This document shows, piece after piece, positions 16,513 through 24,490 of a stretch of 32,670 nucleotides of DNA. Numbering within the stretch: the first letter of the stretch is position 1; every line of letters begins with the position of its first letter. A model generated the notes under the pieces. The model saw nothing but the letters and a program-made list of their open reading frames with translations, had not been told where the DNA came from and did no database searches. This stretch comes from a virus. Made by a program: the position numbers and the translations under genes. The DNA lies in IMG/VR virus record IMGVR_UViG_3300030105_003661, positions 1-32,670 of that record; one strand, 5' to 3'.

Positions 16513-17051
16513 ACTAAGGCCTCTGATATGTTTGTGTATAAATCTCTTACAGATAAATTATACATGTTAACATGCGTTTTGAAATTATTAGTCTTATCAA
16601 TTTTTCCTTTTTCCCAAAGTTCTGATCTCTCCCAGAACTCATTTGCTGGCATGAACCCACAAAGCCAGATCTTTTTTAGTCCATAATATTGTTTTGGATG
16701 AGTCTTTGTCACCCTGTCAAATTCTAGACTGATGAAGGCATAGATATCAGGCCTTTGATGAGAGCTTGTTTCAGCAACAGAGACATCATAGTTAGGTCTC
16801 GGAGCAACAGTGCGACGCTTAGTCTTAACCTCTACTCTCTGGGTTTGCACTAGAAGATCATAATTGTACTTGTCTAGACCTCGATTATTACTGACTATCT
16901 CAGCGTCAACATAAGGAGCAAGAGCTTCTTCTCCAAGATATCCAGCAAGGTTTCCGGCCCCTTTGAGGATTGAATTATTAATATAGCCAAGAGACATAGC
17001 CTTCTGCTTAGACCTAGCTATCATTTCTTTATCAAATGGCAATTCTATCAT
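16509..17051 (-). CDS. PD-(D/E)XK nuclease-like protein (180 aa)
   Basis: The start is placed at the ATG at 17051, which overlaps the upstream gene's stop as ATGA; a longer frame would lie inside the RecB-like gene. The core LGEEALAPYV, then DKYNYDLLVQTQRVEVKTKRR, gives the D-x(n)-E-x-K pattern of restriction-type nucleases. A longer segment, VSVAETSSHQRPDIYAFISLEF, supplies the following strand. It sits between the RecB/Cas4-like nuclease and polymerase genes, so a role in replication-recombination or host-DNA breakdown is likely. The precise substrate is unknown. Confidence 0.65.
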   Translation of the reverse strand: MIELPFDKEMIARSKQKAMSLGYINNSILKGAGNLAGYLGEEALAPYVDAEIVSNNRGLDKYNYDLLVQTQRVEVKTKRRTVAPRPNYDVSVAETSSHQRPDIYAFISLEFDRVTKTHPKQYYGLKKIWLCGFMPANEFWERSELWEKGKIDKTNNFKTHVNMYNLSVRDLYTNISEALV

Positions 17052-18088
17052 CCTACTTCTCCCGGAGCCTGATACTTCCCGATAGCATGATCTGGAGACA
17101 TACAGTTGCCAGTAACCCACTCTATGCCATTCTCTTTAATCATGGCCATTGTTTGCTCGCACTTTGTTAGAGGAGCTCCAAAGATATTATATAAAGGTTC
17201 GACATGAGTATCTTCATATGTGGTCTTACCTGCTGAACATAATTTACTACACTTCCAGCTTTTTATTTGCTGAGGGGTTGTTGTATCTTTTATAACTTTA
17301 AACTTAGCCCTTATCATTTCCATAGTATCTTTAATATCGCTATCTTGAAAATGCAAGGTGAAAGGGCCTCCGTCATTCATGAAGTGTATAGTGATCAAAA
17401 AGGACTTAACATGTGGATACAGTTTCTTTACAGCTAAATGATACATTCTGAGTTGTGGATCATTCTGTAGTTTAGCAGGAGTCTTTTCTTTACCCGTTGC
17501 CCAATCAAGTCTTCTTCCTGTCTTCCAGTCAATGACCTCATAGGTATCATCACCAACATCAGTTATTAGATCAATAGTTCCTTTTAAGGAAAGATTGCCT
17601 TCCAGTACCGAACCGTCATCTAGTGTGTAGCTATATTTTGCCCAGTCCTCTTCAACCTCAAAATCAAAGTGAGGCTCTGCATCAACAACAAGCCTATTCT
17701 TTGGATCAAACAGACCATCATCATCATTAAAAATCTTCCAAACCCACTTGCGACAGTGCTTAAGATCGAGAGGTTTCCAGTCGTGATGTCCAGTTCTAGA
17801 AGTGTAATATTCATAGACTAGATCAATAATAGAATCTAGATATTCTGGATCATAGTTAGATGTCTCTATTTCTCCTATCTCACTATCTTTGAATGTCTTG
17901 TGGCCGTCTTGTACAGCTTTCTTACATAGGGCAGCCAACTCTAGTACTTTGTGAACAATTGTTCCTTTATCTGCTTTCTTACCCGAACTCCCACGCCAGC
18001 CCAAAGCATACTCATGGTAGTACTGCATAGGACACATCCTATGAGAATTGAAAGAGCTGCTTCTAAAGTATACAATCGGAATACTCAT
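17048..18088 (-). CDS. RecB/Cas4-like PD-(D/E)XK exonuclease with Fe-S-type Cys residues (346 aa)
   Basis: The motifs are in the usual order. RMCPMQYYHEYALGW (Cys19) comes first, then KGTIVHKVLE (motif with His, about 41-50). GTIDLITDVG with YEVIDWKTGR follows (Asp and Glu-x-Lys catalytic set, about 169-193). NDPQLRMYHLAVKKLYP is the Q-x3-Y motif. A late pair, WKCSKLCS, and a further Cys (TKCEQT) can complete a 4Fe-4S cluster with Cys19, as in Cas4 and AddB. It should degrade or resect DNA ends. It overlaps both neighbours by 4 bases within the replication cluster. Confidence 0.85.
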   Translation of the reverse strand: MSIPIVYFRSSSFNSHRMCPMQYYHEYALGWRGSSGKKADKGTIVHKVLELAALCKKAVQDGHKTFKDSEIGEIETSNYDPEYLDSIIDLVYEYYTSRTGHHDWKPLDLKHCRKWVWKIFNDDDGLFDPKNRLVVDAEPHFDFEVEEDWAKYSYTLDDGSVLEGNLSLKGTIDLITDVGDDTYEVIDWKTGRRLDWATGKEKTPAKLQNDPQLRMYHLAVKKLYPHVKSFLITIHFMNDGGPFTLHFQDSDIKDTMEMIRAKFKVIKDTTTPQQIKSWKCSKLCSAGKTTYEDTHVEPLYNIFGAPLTKCEQTMAMIKENGIEWVTGNCMSPDHAIGKYQAPGEVG

Positions 18089-18855
18089 GATTTCTCCATT
18101 GTTGGAATTACGTTTGGTAAATGTTTTATAGCTTTGTGGATCATTTCTAGTTGTTTCTTTATAGTCATATCCTCATTGTCAACAACTGCATCGCATAGAT
18201 CGAAACAATCCCCAATCTCTTTTTCGCTAGAGTGCTCGTCTGTTTTCTTATAGGGGTCTCTTGTTAGCCCAAGGATGAATCCTCCCTTTTCTTGAAGGCG
18301 AGAAATCTCATTCTTAAATCTGATATCACAGATAAGGGCGATTTCTGGTTTGTCCTTTTCAATTTTACGAAGCAAACTATTGATCCAGACATTAGGGTCT
18401 AATTTCCTAAAAATATCTGTTCCTACATATTGAAGAACCTCTCTCGCTGTCATCTTCTTCGACTTAATATTTTTATTGGGATGAGGAAGAGAACCCCATT
18501 GTATATCAGTCTTAGAATTCTTTTCTTTATCTGTTCCATAGGCCTGACTGTATTCTAGCCCAAGAGTATTAATACATAGATCTTTTAAAGTGTCTGCAAG
18601 TCCATATATTTTTACAAACTTACCAAGATTATCATCAAACAACTTATCTACATTTAAGTTTTGATTATTAAAAGAAAACCATTCTTTTCCATTAATAGTC
18701 TCTCCGAATATATCAGTGACCTCAACCTCTCCGCTCTCAGATAGCCTAGCCCTACTACTTATGCGAAGCTCAGCCAACTTAAGAGCAATGATATAGTTGC
18801 AGGCAGTATTCTTTCCACTTTGTTTCTTCCCAGCGAATCCTAGTATCTGAGTCAT
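18085..18855 (-). CDS. Deoxynucleoside monophosphate kinase, T4 gp1-like (256 aa)
   Basis: It phosphorylates dNMPs to dNDPs for phage DNA synthesis. The P-loop GFAGKKQSGKNTA is at about residues 6-18. The family block MTAREVLQYVGTDIFRKLDP (about 135-154) is followed by VWINSLL, ALICDIRFKNEI (Walker B-like, about 172-183) and GLTRDPYKKTDEHSSE (lid region). The length and order match T4 gp1-type kinases. A GGAA site lies upstream of the ATG at 18855. Such kinases sometimes have extended specificity in phages with modified bases, but nothing here shows that. Confidence 0.88.
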   Translation of the reverse strand: MTQILGFAGKKQSGKNTACNYIIALKLAELRISSRARLSESGEVEVTDIFGETINGKEWFSFNNQNLNVDKLFDDNLGKFVKIYGLADTLKDLCINTLGLEYSQAYGTDKEKNSKTDIQWGSLPHPNKNIKSKKMTAREVLQYVGTDIFRKLDPNVWINSLLRKIEKDKPEIALICDIRFKNEISRLQEKGGFILGLTRDPYKKTDEHSSEKEIGDCFDLCDAVVDNEDMTIKKQLEMIHKAIKHLPNVIPTMEKS

Positions 18856-18869
18856 AACTATTCCTATTA

Positions 18870-19103
18870 TTAGTTGTCAATTTCTGGATAAATGTCTCTT
18901 AGAACTTCTAATCGATCTAAAGCGTCTACAAGTAGATCTAGTGCTTCGTCTAGATTCTTGTGAAAATCACCAGTTGAATGGTCGCCAATACCAGCTGCAT
19001 TATTTGTCAATAGTTCAAGTGATAGTTTAGCCTTTTCGTGATCTGCAATGGCCTTATGCCACATGTAGCTACTCGCATATTTTTTTACATCTTTACTTGT
19101 CAT
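18870..19103 (-). CDS. Small helical protein of unknown function (77 aa)
   Basis: I chose the ATG at 19103 because AAGGAA lies 8 bases upstream; the longer frame would run into the primase gene. The protein is almost wholly helical (HEKAKLSLELL, then LDEALDLLVDALDRLEVLRDIYP) around a central loop, NNAAGIGDHSTGDFHKN. A similar loop occurs in small phage proteins, but I know no function. It sits between the primase and dNMP kinase genes. Confidence 0.65.
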   Translation of the reverse strand: MTSKDVKKYASSYMWHKAIADHEKAKLSLELLTNNAAGIGDHSTGDFHKNLDEALDLLVDALDRLEVLRDIYPEIDN

Positions 19104-19104
19104 A

Positions 19105-20256
19105 TCAAATTTCCTTATAAACTTCCATAGCTTTTTCAATAAATGGTTTAATGTCTGAAGTAACGGTATCTACATTTAATTCTCCAATGTCTGCTGCGTC
19201 GAAACTTGGGAAATATATTCTATAGAGCCTTCCACATTGCTCTTCTATTTTTTTAGCAGCCTTCTGCCCTGCGTCATCATTATCCATGAGACACACCAGA
19301 GATAGCGCCCCAGACTCATCCAATAGGTTCTTTTGATCATTATTAAATGCAGTTCCAAATATAGCAACTACATTATGTATCCCTGCTTCCGCAAGTCTCC
19401 AGACATTTCCCGGAGACTCAACAAGGATTGCAACTCCACTCTTAGATATCTCATCTTTGGCTACCCAGTAATTATACAACCATTTCTCTTTTTGGAAGCC
19501 CTTACTATGCATCCATTTAGGAAAATGACGACATTTTTCTGTAGGATTATGATAGTTATTACACGAGTCGCACTTTTCGAATATGCTTCTACCCGTACAT
19601 CCAACTATAAAATCATGGTTGTTATCATAGATAGGGACAACAGCTCTCTGGTACATAGGTTTATTACGTGTGTCACAATACCCCACATCATAGTCCTCAA
19701 GAACTCTCTTAGAAAAACCTCTATCTAAATAGTACTTACAAGGAACCTCTACCTTGTCTCTATATATTTTCTGGGTGATCCCTCCTTGCTTGGCAGACTC
19801 TGAACTTAAAGTATTTACTAAATTATTAAAGTGCAGCTTCTCTACATTATGATTATCAGACTCTAGAGAGTTAAAATCTTTCTTTAAAAATTTAAGGAGG
19901 AAGTCTACCGATTCTTTAAACGAAGCTTCTTTATCTCCTTCTTTTTCCCATCCATTGTTAACACGAGATAGTATTCCTCTTACCAAGTCTATCATCCCAT
20001 TGCCAAATATCTCTTCGCACTGATGAGTCCTGCATTTATAATGAACCTTAAACTCCCCATTTGGGTAGAAGTTTAGAGCCGTCGGATTGTCCCCACCATG
20101 TATAGGACAGACAGACTTCATTAATATATCATTCCTATATGCAATATTCATTCCAAAATAAGCATAGATTTGATCTATGTACTGTCCAGAGATCTTAGCC
20201 AATGTTCGTACTTTAGCATAATCATATTTTTTAGAATGCGACATCTTCTGAACCAT
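19105..20256 (-). CDS. DnaG-type DNA primase: CHC2 zinc finger and TOPRIM (383 aa)
   Basis: The start is the ATG at 20256, because AGGAGAGGG lies five bases upstream. The zinc finger is C50-x2-H53, then C75 and C80 (VCPIHGGDNPT, then YKCRTHQCEE). The TOPRIM domain has AILVESPGNVWRLAEAGI (catalytic Glu) and LVCLMDNDDAGQKAAKKI (Asp-x-Asp). A second Cys cluster, CDSCNNYHNPTEKC, is inserted in the catalytic region. I see no C-terminal helicase-binding domain. It makes primers for lagging-strand synthesis. It overlaps the helicase gene by 26 bases, so the two are probably coupled. Confidence 0.88.
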   Translation of the reverse strand: MVQKMSHSKKYDYAKVRTLAKISGQYIDQIYAYFGMNIAYRNDILMKSVCPIHGGDNPTALNFYPNGEFKVHYKCRTHQCEEIFGNGMIDLVRGILSRVNNGWEKEGDKEASFKESVDFLLKFLKKDFNSLESDNHNVEKLHFNNLVNTLSSESAKQGGITQKIYRDKVEVPCKYYLDRGFSKRVLEDYDVGYCDTRNKPMYQRAVVPIYDNNHDFIVGCTGRSIFEKCDSCNNYHNPTEKCRHFPKWMHSKGFQKEKWLYNYWVAKDEISKSGVAILVESPGNVWRLAEAGIHNVVAIFGTAFNNDQKNLLDESGALSLVCLMDNDDAGQKAAKKIEEQCGRLYRIYFPSFDAADIGELNVDTVTSDIKPFIEKAMEVYKEI

Positions 20257-21670
20257 TATAACCCTCTCCTTCTTCAGTAAATCCAACTCCACTATCTAAC
20301 TCAAAGGCTGTTTGTCCTTCAACTACCTTCCCTAGCTTACCCGTAAGCTCTACGTTAATATAGTCTCCGGGCTCAAGACCTTCTCCATGTCTAGCGATCA
20401 GAGGAACCAATTTTCTGTTGCCATTTTCTGGACCATCCTTAGCAATTTCTTCATCAGATTTATGTTTATAGATACTAAAGTTGGAGCAAAGCCAGATGAT
20501 TCTATCAGAACCAGAAGCCGTATCAGTGCTCTCTTTTGTTATGCCATCTCTATTCAACTGAATAAACGTAAGAATGGGAACTTCATACTTAAGAGATAGA
20601 TTATGCAGGGCTGTGATCATAAAACCGAGAATCTGGAATTCCTTCATGTCTCCCTTGATCTCAGCTGAGTCCATAAGTTTCAGGTAATCGTAAATAATTA
20701 CGCAATCATTAGCCTTCCCCTTATCATTTAGTCCTACAACCCTGCTAATCCATCTTCTCATTACCGCAACCTGCTCTTCAAAGGCAGCTCCTCCGATAGT
20801 CTTAAAGTAATATGGTATATCTTTGATGTCTCTAGCAGCGTCTGTCACTCTCTTTCTGGTTGCTGGATCTTCTGCAAACTTTCCGGTCTCGATATCATTA
20901 ATGGGAACTCCAGATAGCATAGCCATCATTCTATGCTGGTGATCTTCTTTTCTCATCTCTGTATCTAGGTTTAAGACAGGGATACCAGTCTTTGCAATGT
21001 GTATCCCCATATTATCTGCTAGTAGGGTCTTGCCAGTCTTTGGACGTGCGCCTATGACGTTAACAGTCCCTTTTCTAAGTCCTCCACCAATAGCAAAGTC
21101 GTATCTTGAGAATCCTGTTGCAACACCTATCTGATCGACAGACTCTTCTGAGAGCTCTTGCAAATGAGATTCAACATCATCAAACATCTTCGTTGGAGAC
21201 TCATCTTCTCCAGCAATAATAGATGTAACATCCATGACAGCGTCTTCAGCGATCCCTAGTATCTTTCCAATAGGCTCGTCACCCTTAATTTTAAGATACT
21301 TCTCTTTAGTTAGGTCTAGTTGGTCATACATCATCCTAGCTATTTCTAGCTTACGTATTTTTGCAGCGAATCTACGAACATTCTCCAGAAGTACTGGAAA
21401 CTTAATAACCGAAGACATGTGCTGAACTTCTTGAGTATTAAAGAAATCTGAGAACCCTAACTCTTTTGCAGCAGACATCATAGTGGGTGCGTCCATAGCA
21501 GTACTATCATCAGCTTCTAGAACATGCTTCATACATGAAAAAAGAATAATATTGGATTCGTCAGTGAAAGAAGATTCGCTAACTATATCTGCGACATCAT
21601 AGTAGGCTTCCGATCCGTATCGGAATATTCCTGCTAAGATTGCTCTTTCTGCTGGTAGGTCATTTAGCAT
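20231..21670 (-). CDS. Replicative DNA helicase, DnaB family (479 aa)
   Basis: The N-terminal domain starts LPAERAILAGIFRYG, as in DnaB. The RecA-type motor has GLRKGTVNVIGARPKTGKT (Walker A at about 207-215), VLNLDTEMRKEDHQHR (motif 1a), VIIYDYLKLMDSAE (Walker B) and ILTFIQLNRDG (motif 3). The Arg-finger region follows near GSDRIIWLCSN. The length is typical. It unwinds DNA at the fork and should load with the primase encoded just downstream. The start is one base after the previous stop, with only a weak ribosome site, which suggests translational coupling. Confidence 0.92.
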   Translation of the reverse strand: MLNDLPAERAILAGIFRYGSEAYYDVADIVSESSFTDESNIILFSCMKHVLEADDSTAMDAPTMMSAAKELGFSDFFNTQEVQHMSSVIKFPVLLENVRRFAAKIRKLEIARMMYDQLDLTKEKYLKIKGDEPIGKILGIAEDAVMDVTSIIAGEDESPTKMFDDVESHLQELSEESVDQIGVATGFSRYDFAIGGGLRKGTVNVIGARPKTGKTLLADNMGIHIAKTGIPVLNLDTEMRKEDHQHRMMAMLSGVPINDIETGKFAEDPATRKRVTDAARDIKDIPYYFKTIGGAAFEEQVAVMRRWISRVVGLNDKGKANDCVIIYDYLKLMDSAEIKGDMKEFQILGFMITALHNLSLKYEVPILTFIQLNRDGITKESTDTASGSDRIIWLCSNFSIYKHKSDEEIAKDGPENGNRKLVPLIARHGEGLEPGDYINVELTGKLGKVVEGQTAFELDSGVGFTEEGEGYNGSEDVAF

Positions 21671-21671
21671 A

Positions 21672-22067
21672 TTATTGTCCGCCTGTTATACAACGATTAC
21701 ACTTCCATCGTTCTCTATTAAAAATCTGAGATGGAAACATTTGATGATCTCTTCCACATGATGAACAGCGAAAAGATTTTTTCTCAGCAAGATTACGTTT
21801 GCCCCTGTTTGGATTTACCTCTGCTCCCTTGTCTGCCTCCGCAGCATCCCTTAATTCTTTTTCTTCATCGGAGCTGAGTCTGATAGTTGATATAATATCA
21901 TCAAACTTATTTTCAGAACTCTCTTGAGGTTTTTTATTTTCGCTAGTTTTTTTTCTCTTACCCTTCCCTCGTCTACGATTCTTATCCTTCTTCTTGTCAC
22001 CTAATGCTTCACGAATTTCTTCCTGACTGAATTGCTTAAGCAAATCTTTTAATTTTTCTTTATCCAT
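21672..22067 (-). CDS. Basic protein with C-terminal zinc ribbon (131 aa)
   Basis: The N-terminus is helical (LKDLLKQFSQEEIREALGDK), followed by a very basic segment (KKKDKNRRRGKGKRKK). The end is a zinc ribbon (CSSCGRDH, then KCNRC). No family is recognised. It sits directly upstream of the helicase gene, so a helicase loader or single-strand DNA accessory role is possible, but this is only positional inference. It overlaps the upstream gene by 8 bases. Confidence 0.65.
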   Translation of the reverse strand: MDKEKLKDLLKQFSQEEIREALGDKKKDKNRRRGKGKRKKTSENKKPQESSENKFDDIISTIRLSSDEEKELRDAAEADKGAEVNPNRGKRNLAEKKSFRCSSCGRDHQMFPSQIFNRERWKCNRCITGGQ

Positions 22068-22548
22068 GTCTATTTATTTTCGATCTCTGAAGGTTGATAT
22101 ATAGGTCACTTAAATTCTTTACAGAAGTGGCCAAGTAAGTTAGTCTGTCAGCTCTCTGTTGAGCATATGTTTTAATGTTATCTAGCTTGGTCGCATAACC
22201 ATCTTCTTTGACGGCTTGGTAGTATTGGCTATCCCATGAACCCCTATATTGATCTTCTCTTCCTGAGATCATTTTCTTAAGGTTGGAGGTTGCCCAGTTA
22301 ACTCTAGCTATTTCCCTGTTATAAGATCTTTGTAAGTAAAAAGAAAATCCTCCTAGGAGAAGAGCCGCTTCCGCACACTCTTCTACAGTAATCTTCTCCA
22401 TTTGCTGTCTTGGCATAGACATGTATCTCTTCACAGACTGATCGTGAAAATCCTCAGAGTAGCCACCTATTCCTAGTTTGCCCTCGTACTCATCGAGTAC
22501 TGTCTCTACCTGATCTAATCGTTCCTTTGCTGTATTCTTAATCTCCAT
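22060..22548 (-). CDS. Conserved-looking helical phage protein of unknown function (162 aa)
   Basis: The protein is largely alpha-helical. Recognisable blocks are EYEGKLGIGGYSED (about 20-33), TVEECAEAALLLGGFSFYLQ (about 54-73), REIARVNWATSNLKKMI, and YATKLDNIKTYAQQRADRL. I have seen such blocks in phage replication regions without a known function. It overlaps the Vsr-like nuclease gene by 34 bases and the following zinc-ribbon gene by 8. Confidence 0.65.
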   Translation of the reverse strand: MEIKNTAKERLDQVETVLDEYEGKLGIGGYSEDFHDQSVKRYMSMPRQQMEKITVEECAEAALLLGGFSFYLQRSYNREIARVNWATSNLKKMISGREDQYRGSWDSQYYQAVKEDGYATKLDNIKTYAQQRADRLTYLATSVKNLSDLYINLQRSKINRHG

Positions 22549-22931
22549 TCTTCTATGCCTTCACTATATGGTAATTCAATGTATGTGATATTATTATACT
22601 CGCACCACTCCTTCTTTCTCCGATCTTTCTTCTTTTGATTGATAAAATCTTGTGCAGAAGTATGAAAAAATGAATTAAACTTGTAATGCTGCTGTCCGTG
22701 GACTTCTATAGCAAGCTTAAGAGTATTTATATAAAAGTCAAAATATGATCTTTCATATCTAGTGAGGGGAGCAAGAACTTCCTCCAAAATCTGAACGGTG
22801 GGGAACAACTCAATGAGAAGTTCCCTCGCCGTCAGATGAAGCTTGGAGCGAGGACGCATATCGTTTGCAGCTATAACATAACCGCTTAGCTTCCATGTAT
22901 GAACCTCATTGTTTAAATCTCTGATTTTCAT
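22515..22931 (-). CDS. Vsr/DUF559-like PD-(D/E)XK endonuclease (138 aa)
   Basis: The start is the ATG at 22931, preceded by GGAG five bases upstream; the longer frame from 22985 would lie within the structured leader. The core YFDFYINTLKLAIEVHGQQH (about 63-82) provides Asp65, Glu76 and His78, followed by KKDRRKKEWCEYNNITYIEL. This matches small Vsr-like nucleases. The N-terminus (MKIRDLNNEVHTWKLSGY) forms a small beta domain. It heads the replication genes and may be a repair or recombination nuclease. It is the first gene after a two-copy array of the pseudoknot element. Confidence 0.7.
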   Translation of the reverse strand: MKIRDLNNEVHTWKLSGYVIAANDMRPRSKLHLTARELLIELFPTVQILEEVLAPLTRYERSYFDFYINTLKLAIEVHGQQHYKFNSFFHTSAQDFINQKKKDRRKKEWCEYNNITYIELPYSEGIEEWRLRIQQRND

Positions 22932-22958
22932 ATTAACTCCAATAACCCTTTGTGTATG

Positions 22959-23014
22959 CAAGACCTTACAGTTAAGAGAGCTCAACTTACTGCTTGAGGT
23001 GGTCTTGAGACCCC
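22959..23014 (-). ncRNA. Pseudoknot RNA element, copy 5 (upstream of Vsr-like nuclease gene)
   Basis: In the - strand RNA, stem 1 is GGGGT/ACCTC (one G-U) with loop CTCAAGACC (22996-23014). A 3-nt linker (AAG) follows. Stem 2 is CAGTAAG/CTTA-a-CTG with one bulged base (22969-22992). Strand GGTCTTG (22959-22965) pairs 7 bases with CAAGACC in loop 1. It is followed by ACAAAGGGTTATT, then GGAG and the start codon, a shortened form of the leader after copies 1 and 2. Confidence 0.85.
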
Positions 23015-23029
23015 GACGTTTTGTCTCTA

Positions 23030-23086
23030 CATCAACTTCCAGATATGAACGTCATAACATACTGTTTCGGGTGTTAATGAGACCCG
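23030..23086 (-). ncRNA. Pseudoknot RNA element, copy 6 (overlaps the 3' end of tnpB)
   Basis: Stem 1 is CGGGT/ACCCG with loop CTCATTAAC (23068-23086); the tnpB stop codon TAA lies in this loop. Linker AAA. Stem 2 is CAGTATG/CATA-t-CTG (23040-23064), with A-T replaced by T-A relative to other copies. Strand GTTGATG (23030-23036) pairs with CATTAAC through one G-U. Fifteen bases containing ACAAAACG separate it from copy 5. Its position at the tnpB 3' end is where a TnpB guide RNA is usually encoded, but the same element also precedes other genes. Confidence 0.82.
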
Positions 23087-24297
23087 TGTTTCTCTATAAG
23101 TTTCTCTACAGATATTCTACCGTGGTTTCCACAAGGAACTCCACCCTCAACCATTTTATTTCCCAGAAAAGCGATATTCTTTGCTGCGTTAAGATGAGAT
23201 AGCTCATCATGTCCACACTTAAGGCACTTAAACTCATCTGTAGTTTTTCTATTATCCTTATGTACGTAACCACAGGAAGAGCATCGCCTTGAGGTGTTCT
23301 TGCAGGGTACGGCGATGAAAGGAACTCCTTGATTCTCGCACAAAGTCTGGAGTTCAGGAATAATCTTATCCTGACCAAAGGTTCCACTGTTCTTGCCCGG
23401 CTTAACCATATCTATACAGAGTAGAGCTTTCTGGCTCTTGACGACCTCAACAATCTTCTTGCATACCTTTTTAATTTCTTCATCAAGTTGGGCATGCTTA
23501 TTTATAGTTTGTTTACGTATAGATCTTCTCTGAGAGCTTTTTAAACCTTCCTTCTTTCCATTGTCAATAGTCTTATTAAGCTTTCTTATTTTTTCAATGT
23601 AGTCTGCTATAATATCAGGGGCTGGAATAATATCTCCGCTATTGAAGACAATCCAATTGTTTAGAGACTTGTTGATATCAAAGCCAAGAACTTTCTCAGG
23701 AATATACTCCTGTACAAAAGGAACCTTAATAGCAACTACAAAACACTTCTGCTTGACAATTAGATTACCTCCAAACTTTCCAGATTCCAAATGCTCTGAT
23801 TTAATTGAAAGCTTATAGGGAACTTTATAATCTCCAAAGGCAGTATGAAAGAGAAGTTGCTTGTTCTCTTTGTCTATCTCAACATTTCTGTCTTTACTAT
23901 ATAGGCTTTTATTCTTAAAGGTAATTCTTGGAACCTTACTTTGAACTGTTTCTTTCCAGTCTTTATTTCTTTTGAAATAGCCAGCAAATCTTTCAAGAAC
24001 GTATCCTACTAAGTTTCTTTCAAGACCCTTCCTTTTTTCTTTTATTGGATACTTATCTAGAATGAACTGAATAGTGTCTCTGTACTTAGCTCTTGTAAGA
24101 CCTCCACTCTCCTCTGTAGAATAGTCCATAGTGACATATTGTTCTTGGCCTTGCGCAAAAATGTCAAGGATTTTACCTGACATAAGTTCTGACCTAACAT
24201 GTCGAGATATATCATTTAATATAGAATTAGTTAGATCTAACATCTCTTTAAACTCAGAGCTATACTCGATACCCCAAAATTTAGCGTTCCTAATCAT
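23074..24297 (-). CDS. tnpB: TnpB-like RNA-guided nuclease homologue with non-canonical RuvC triad (407 aa)
   Basis: TnpB proteins of IS200/IS605 elements are RNA-guided DNA nucleases. RuvC-I is VLGFDINKSLNNWIV (Asp207). RuvC-II is ALLCIDMVKPGK, where the usual Glu is Asp296. The zinc finger is CSSCGY then CLKCGH (Cys339, 342, 358, 361), preceded by NTSRRC. RuvC-III reads SHLNAAKNIA with His368 where the family has Asp. Length and domain order are otherwise complete. GGAG lies 8 bases before the ATG, inside the shared 59-nt leader. No tnpA is present in the window. Tandem pseudoknot elements flank the gene on both sides. It may be a weakened or repurposed TnpB. Confidence 0.88.
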   Translation of the reverse strand: MIRNAKFWGIEYSSEFKEMLDLTNSILNDISRHVRSELMSGKILDIFAQGQEQYVTMDYSTEESGGLTRAKYRDTIQFILDKYPIKEKRKGLERNLVGYVLERFAGYFKRNKDWKETVQSKVPRITFKNKSLYSKDRNVEIDKENKQLLFHTAFGDYKVPYKLSIKSEHLESGKFGGNLIVKQKCFVVAIKVPFVQEYIPEKVLGFDINKSLNNWIVFNSGDIIPAPDIIADYIEKIRKLNKTIDNGKKEGLKSSQRRSIRKQTINKHAQLDEEIKKVCKKIVEVVKSQKALLCIDMVKPGKNSGTFGQDKIIPELQTLCENQGVPFIAVPCKNTSRRCSSCGYVHKDNRKTTDEFKCLKCGHDELSHLNAAKNIAFLGNKMVEGGVPCGNHGRISVEKLIEKHGSH

Positions 24298-24301
24298 AAC
24301 A

Positions 24302-24360
24302 TCTACTCCTTAAAATAAGTTTTGAAAAATAACCCTTTTGAGATAACATTCTCTTCGCAG
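24302..24360 (-). repeat. 59-nt leader repeat, copy a (before tnpB)
   Basis: This block is identical over 59 nt to 26302-26360. In the - strand sense it begins with the end of stem 2 and the pseudoknot strand GAGAATG of the RNA element, continues through AAAAGGGTTATTTTTC, and ends with AAGGAGTAGA, which is the ribosome binding site of tnpB. A frame opening at the ATG in GAGAATG encodes MLSQKGYFSKLILRSR and stops overlapping the tnpB start, so a leader peptide is possible. Confidence 0.9.
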
Positions 24361-24406
24361 CTAGGAAGGGCTAGAAACCTACTGGCTCAGGTGAGAATGA
24401 AACCTG
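24347..24406 (-). ncRNA. Pseudoknot RNA element, copy 2 (nearest to tnpB start)
   Basis: Stem 1 is CAGGT/ACCTG with loop TTCATTCTC (24388-24406). Linker AGC. Stem 2 is CAGTAGG/CCTA-g-CTG (24358-24384), where a G-C pair replaces A-T. Strand GAGAATG (24347-24353) pairs 7 bases with CATTCTC of loop 1. The same strand could instead pair with TCTC six bases further on, which would make a competing hairpin. It runs into the 59-nt leader that carries the tnpB ribosome binding site. Confidence 0.88.
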
Positions 24407-24419
24407 CTCGTTTTGTAAC

Positions 24420-24478
24420 TTCTAACCATTAAAGCTAAGAACGAGATAACTTACTTTATGGGGTTGGTCAGAAACCCC
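24420..24478 (-). ncRNA. Pseudoknot RNA element, copy 3 (middle of tnpB leader array)
   Basis: Stem 1 is GGGGT/ACCCC with loop TTCTGACCA (24460-24478). Linker ATA. Stem 2 is AAGTAAG/CTTA-g-CTT (24432-24456); its outer C-G pair has become A-T. Strand TGGTTAGAA (24420-24428) can pair with all nine loop bases, with one G-U. It is separated from copy 2 by 13 bases that include ACAAAACG. Confidence 0.87.
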
Positions 24479-24490
24479 GACTTTTGTCTA

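Noticed and set aside
16509-17120. Longer N-terminus for the PD-(D/E)XK protein starting at 17120
   Set aside because: The extra 23 residues lie in another frame of the Cas4-like gene; the ATG at 17051 overlaps that gene's stop as ATGA, the usual pattern here.
23030-23064. Glutamine (glnA-type) riboswitch, suggested by GTTCAT and GGAAGT in copy 6
   Set aside because: These bases are absent from the other five copies and the fold is a pseudoknot, not a three-way junction.
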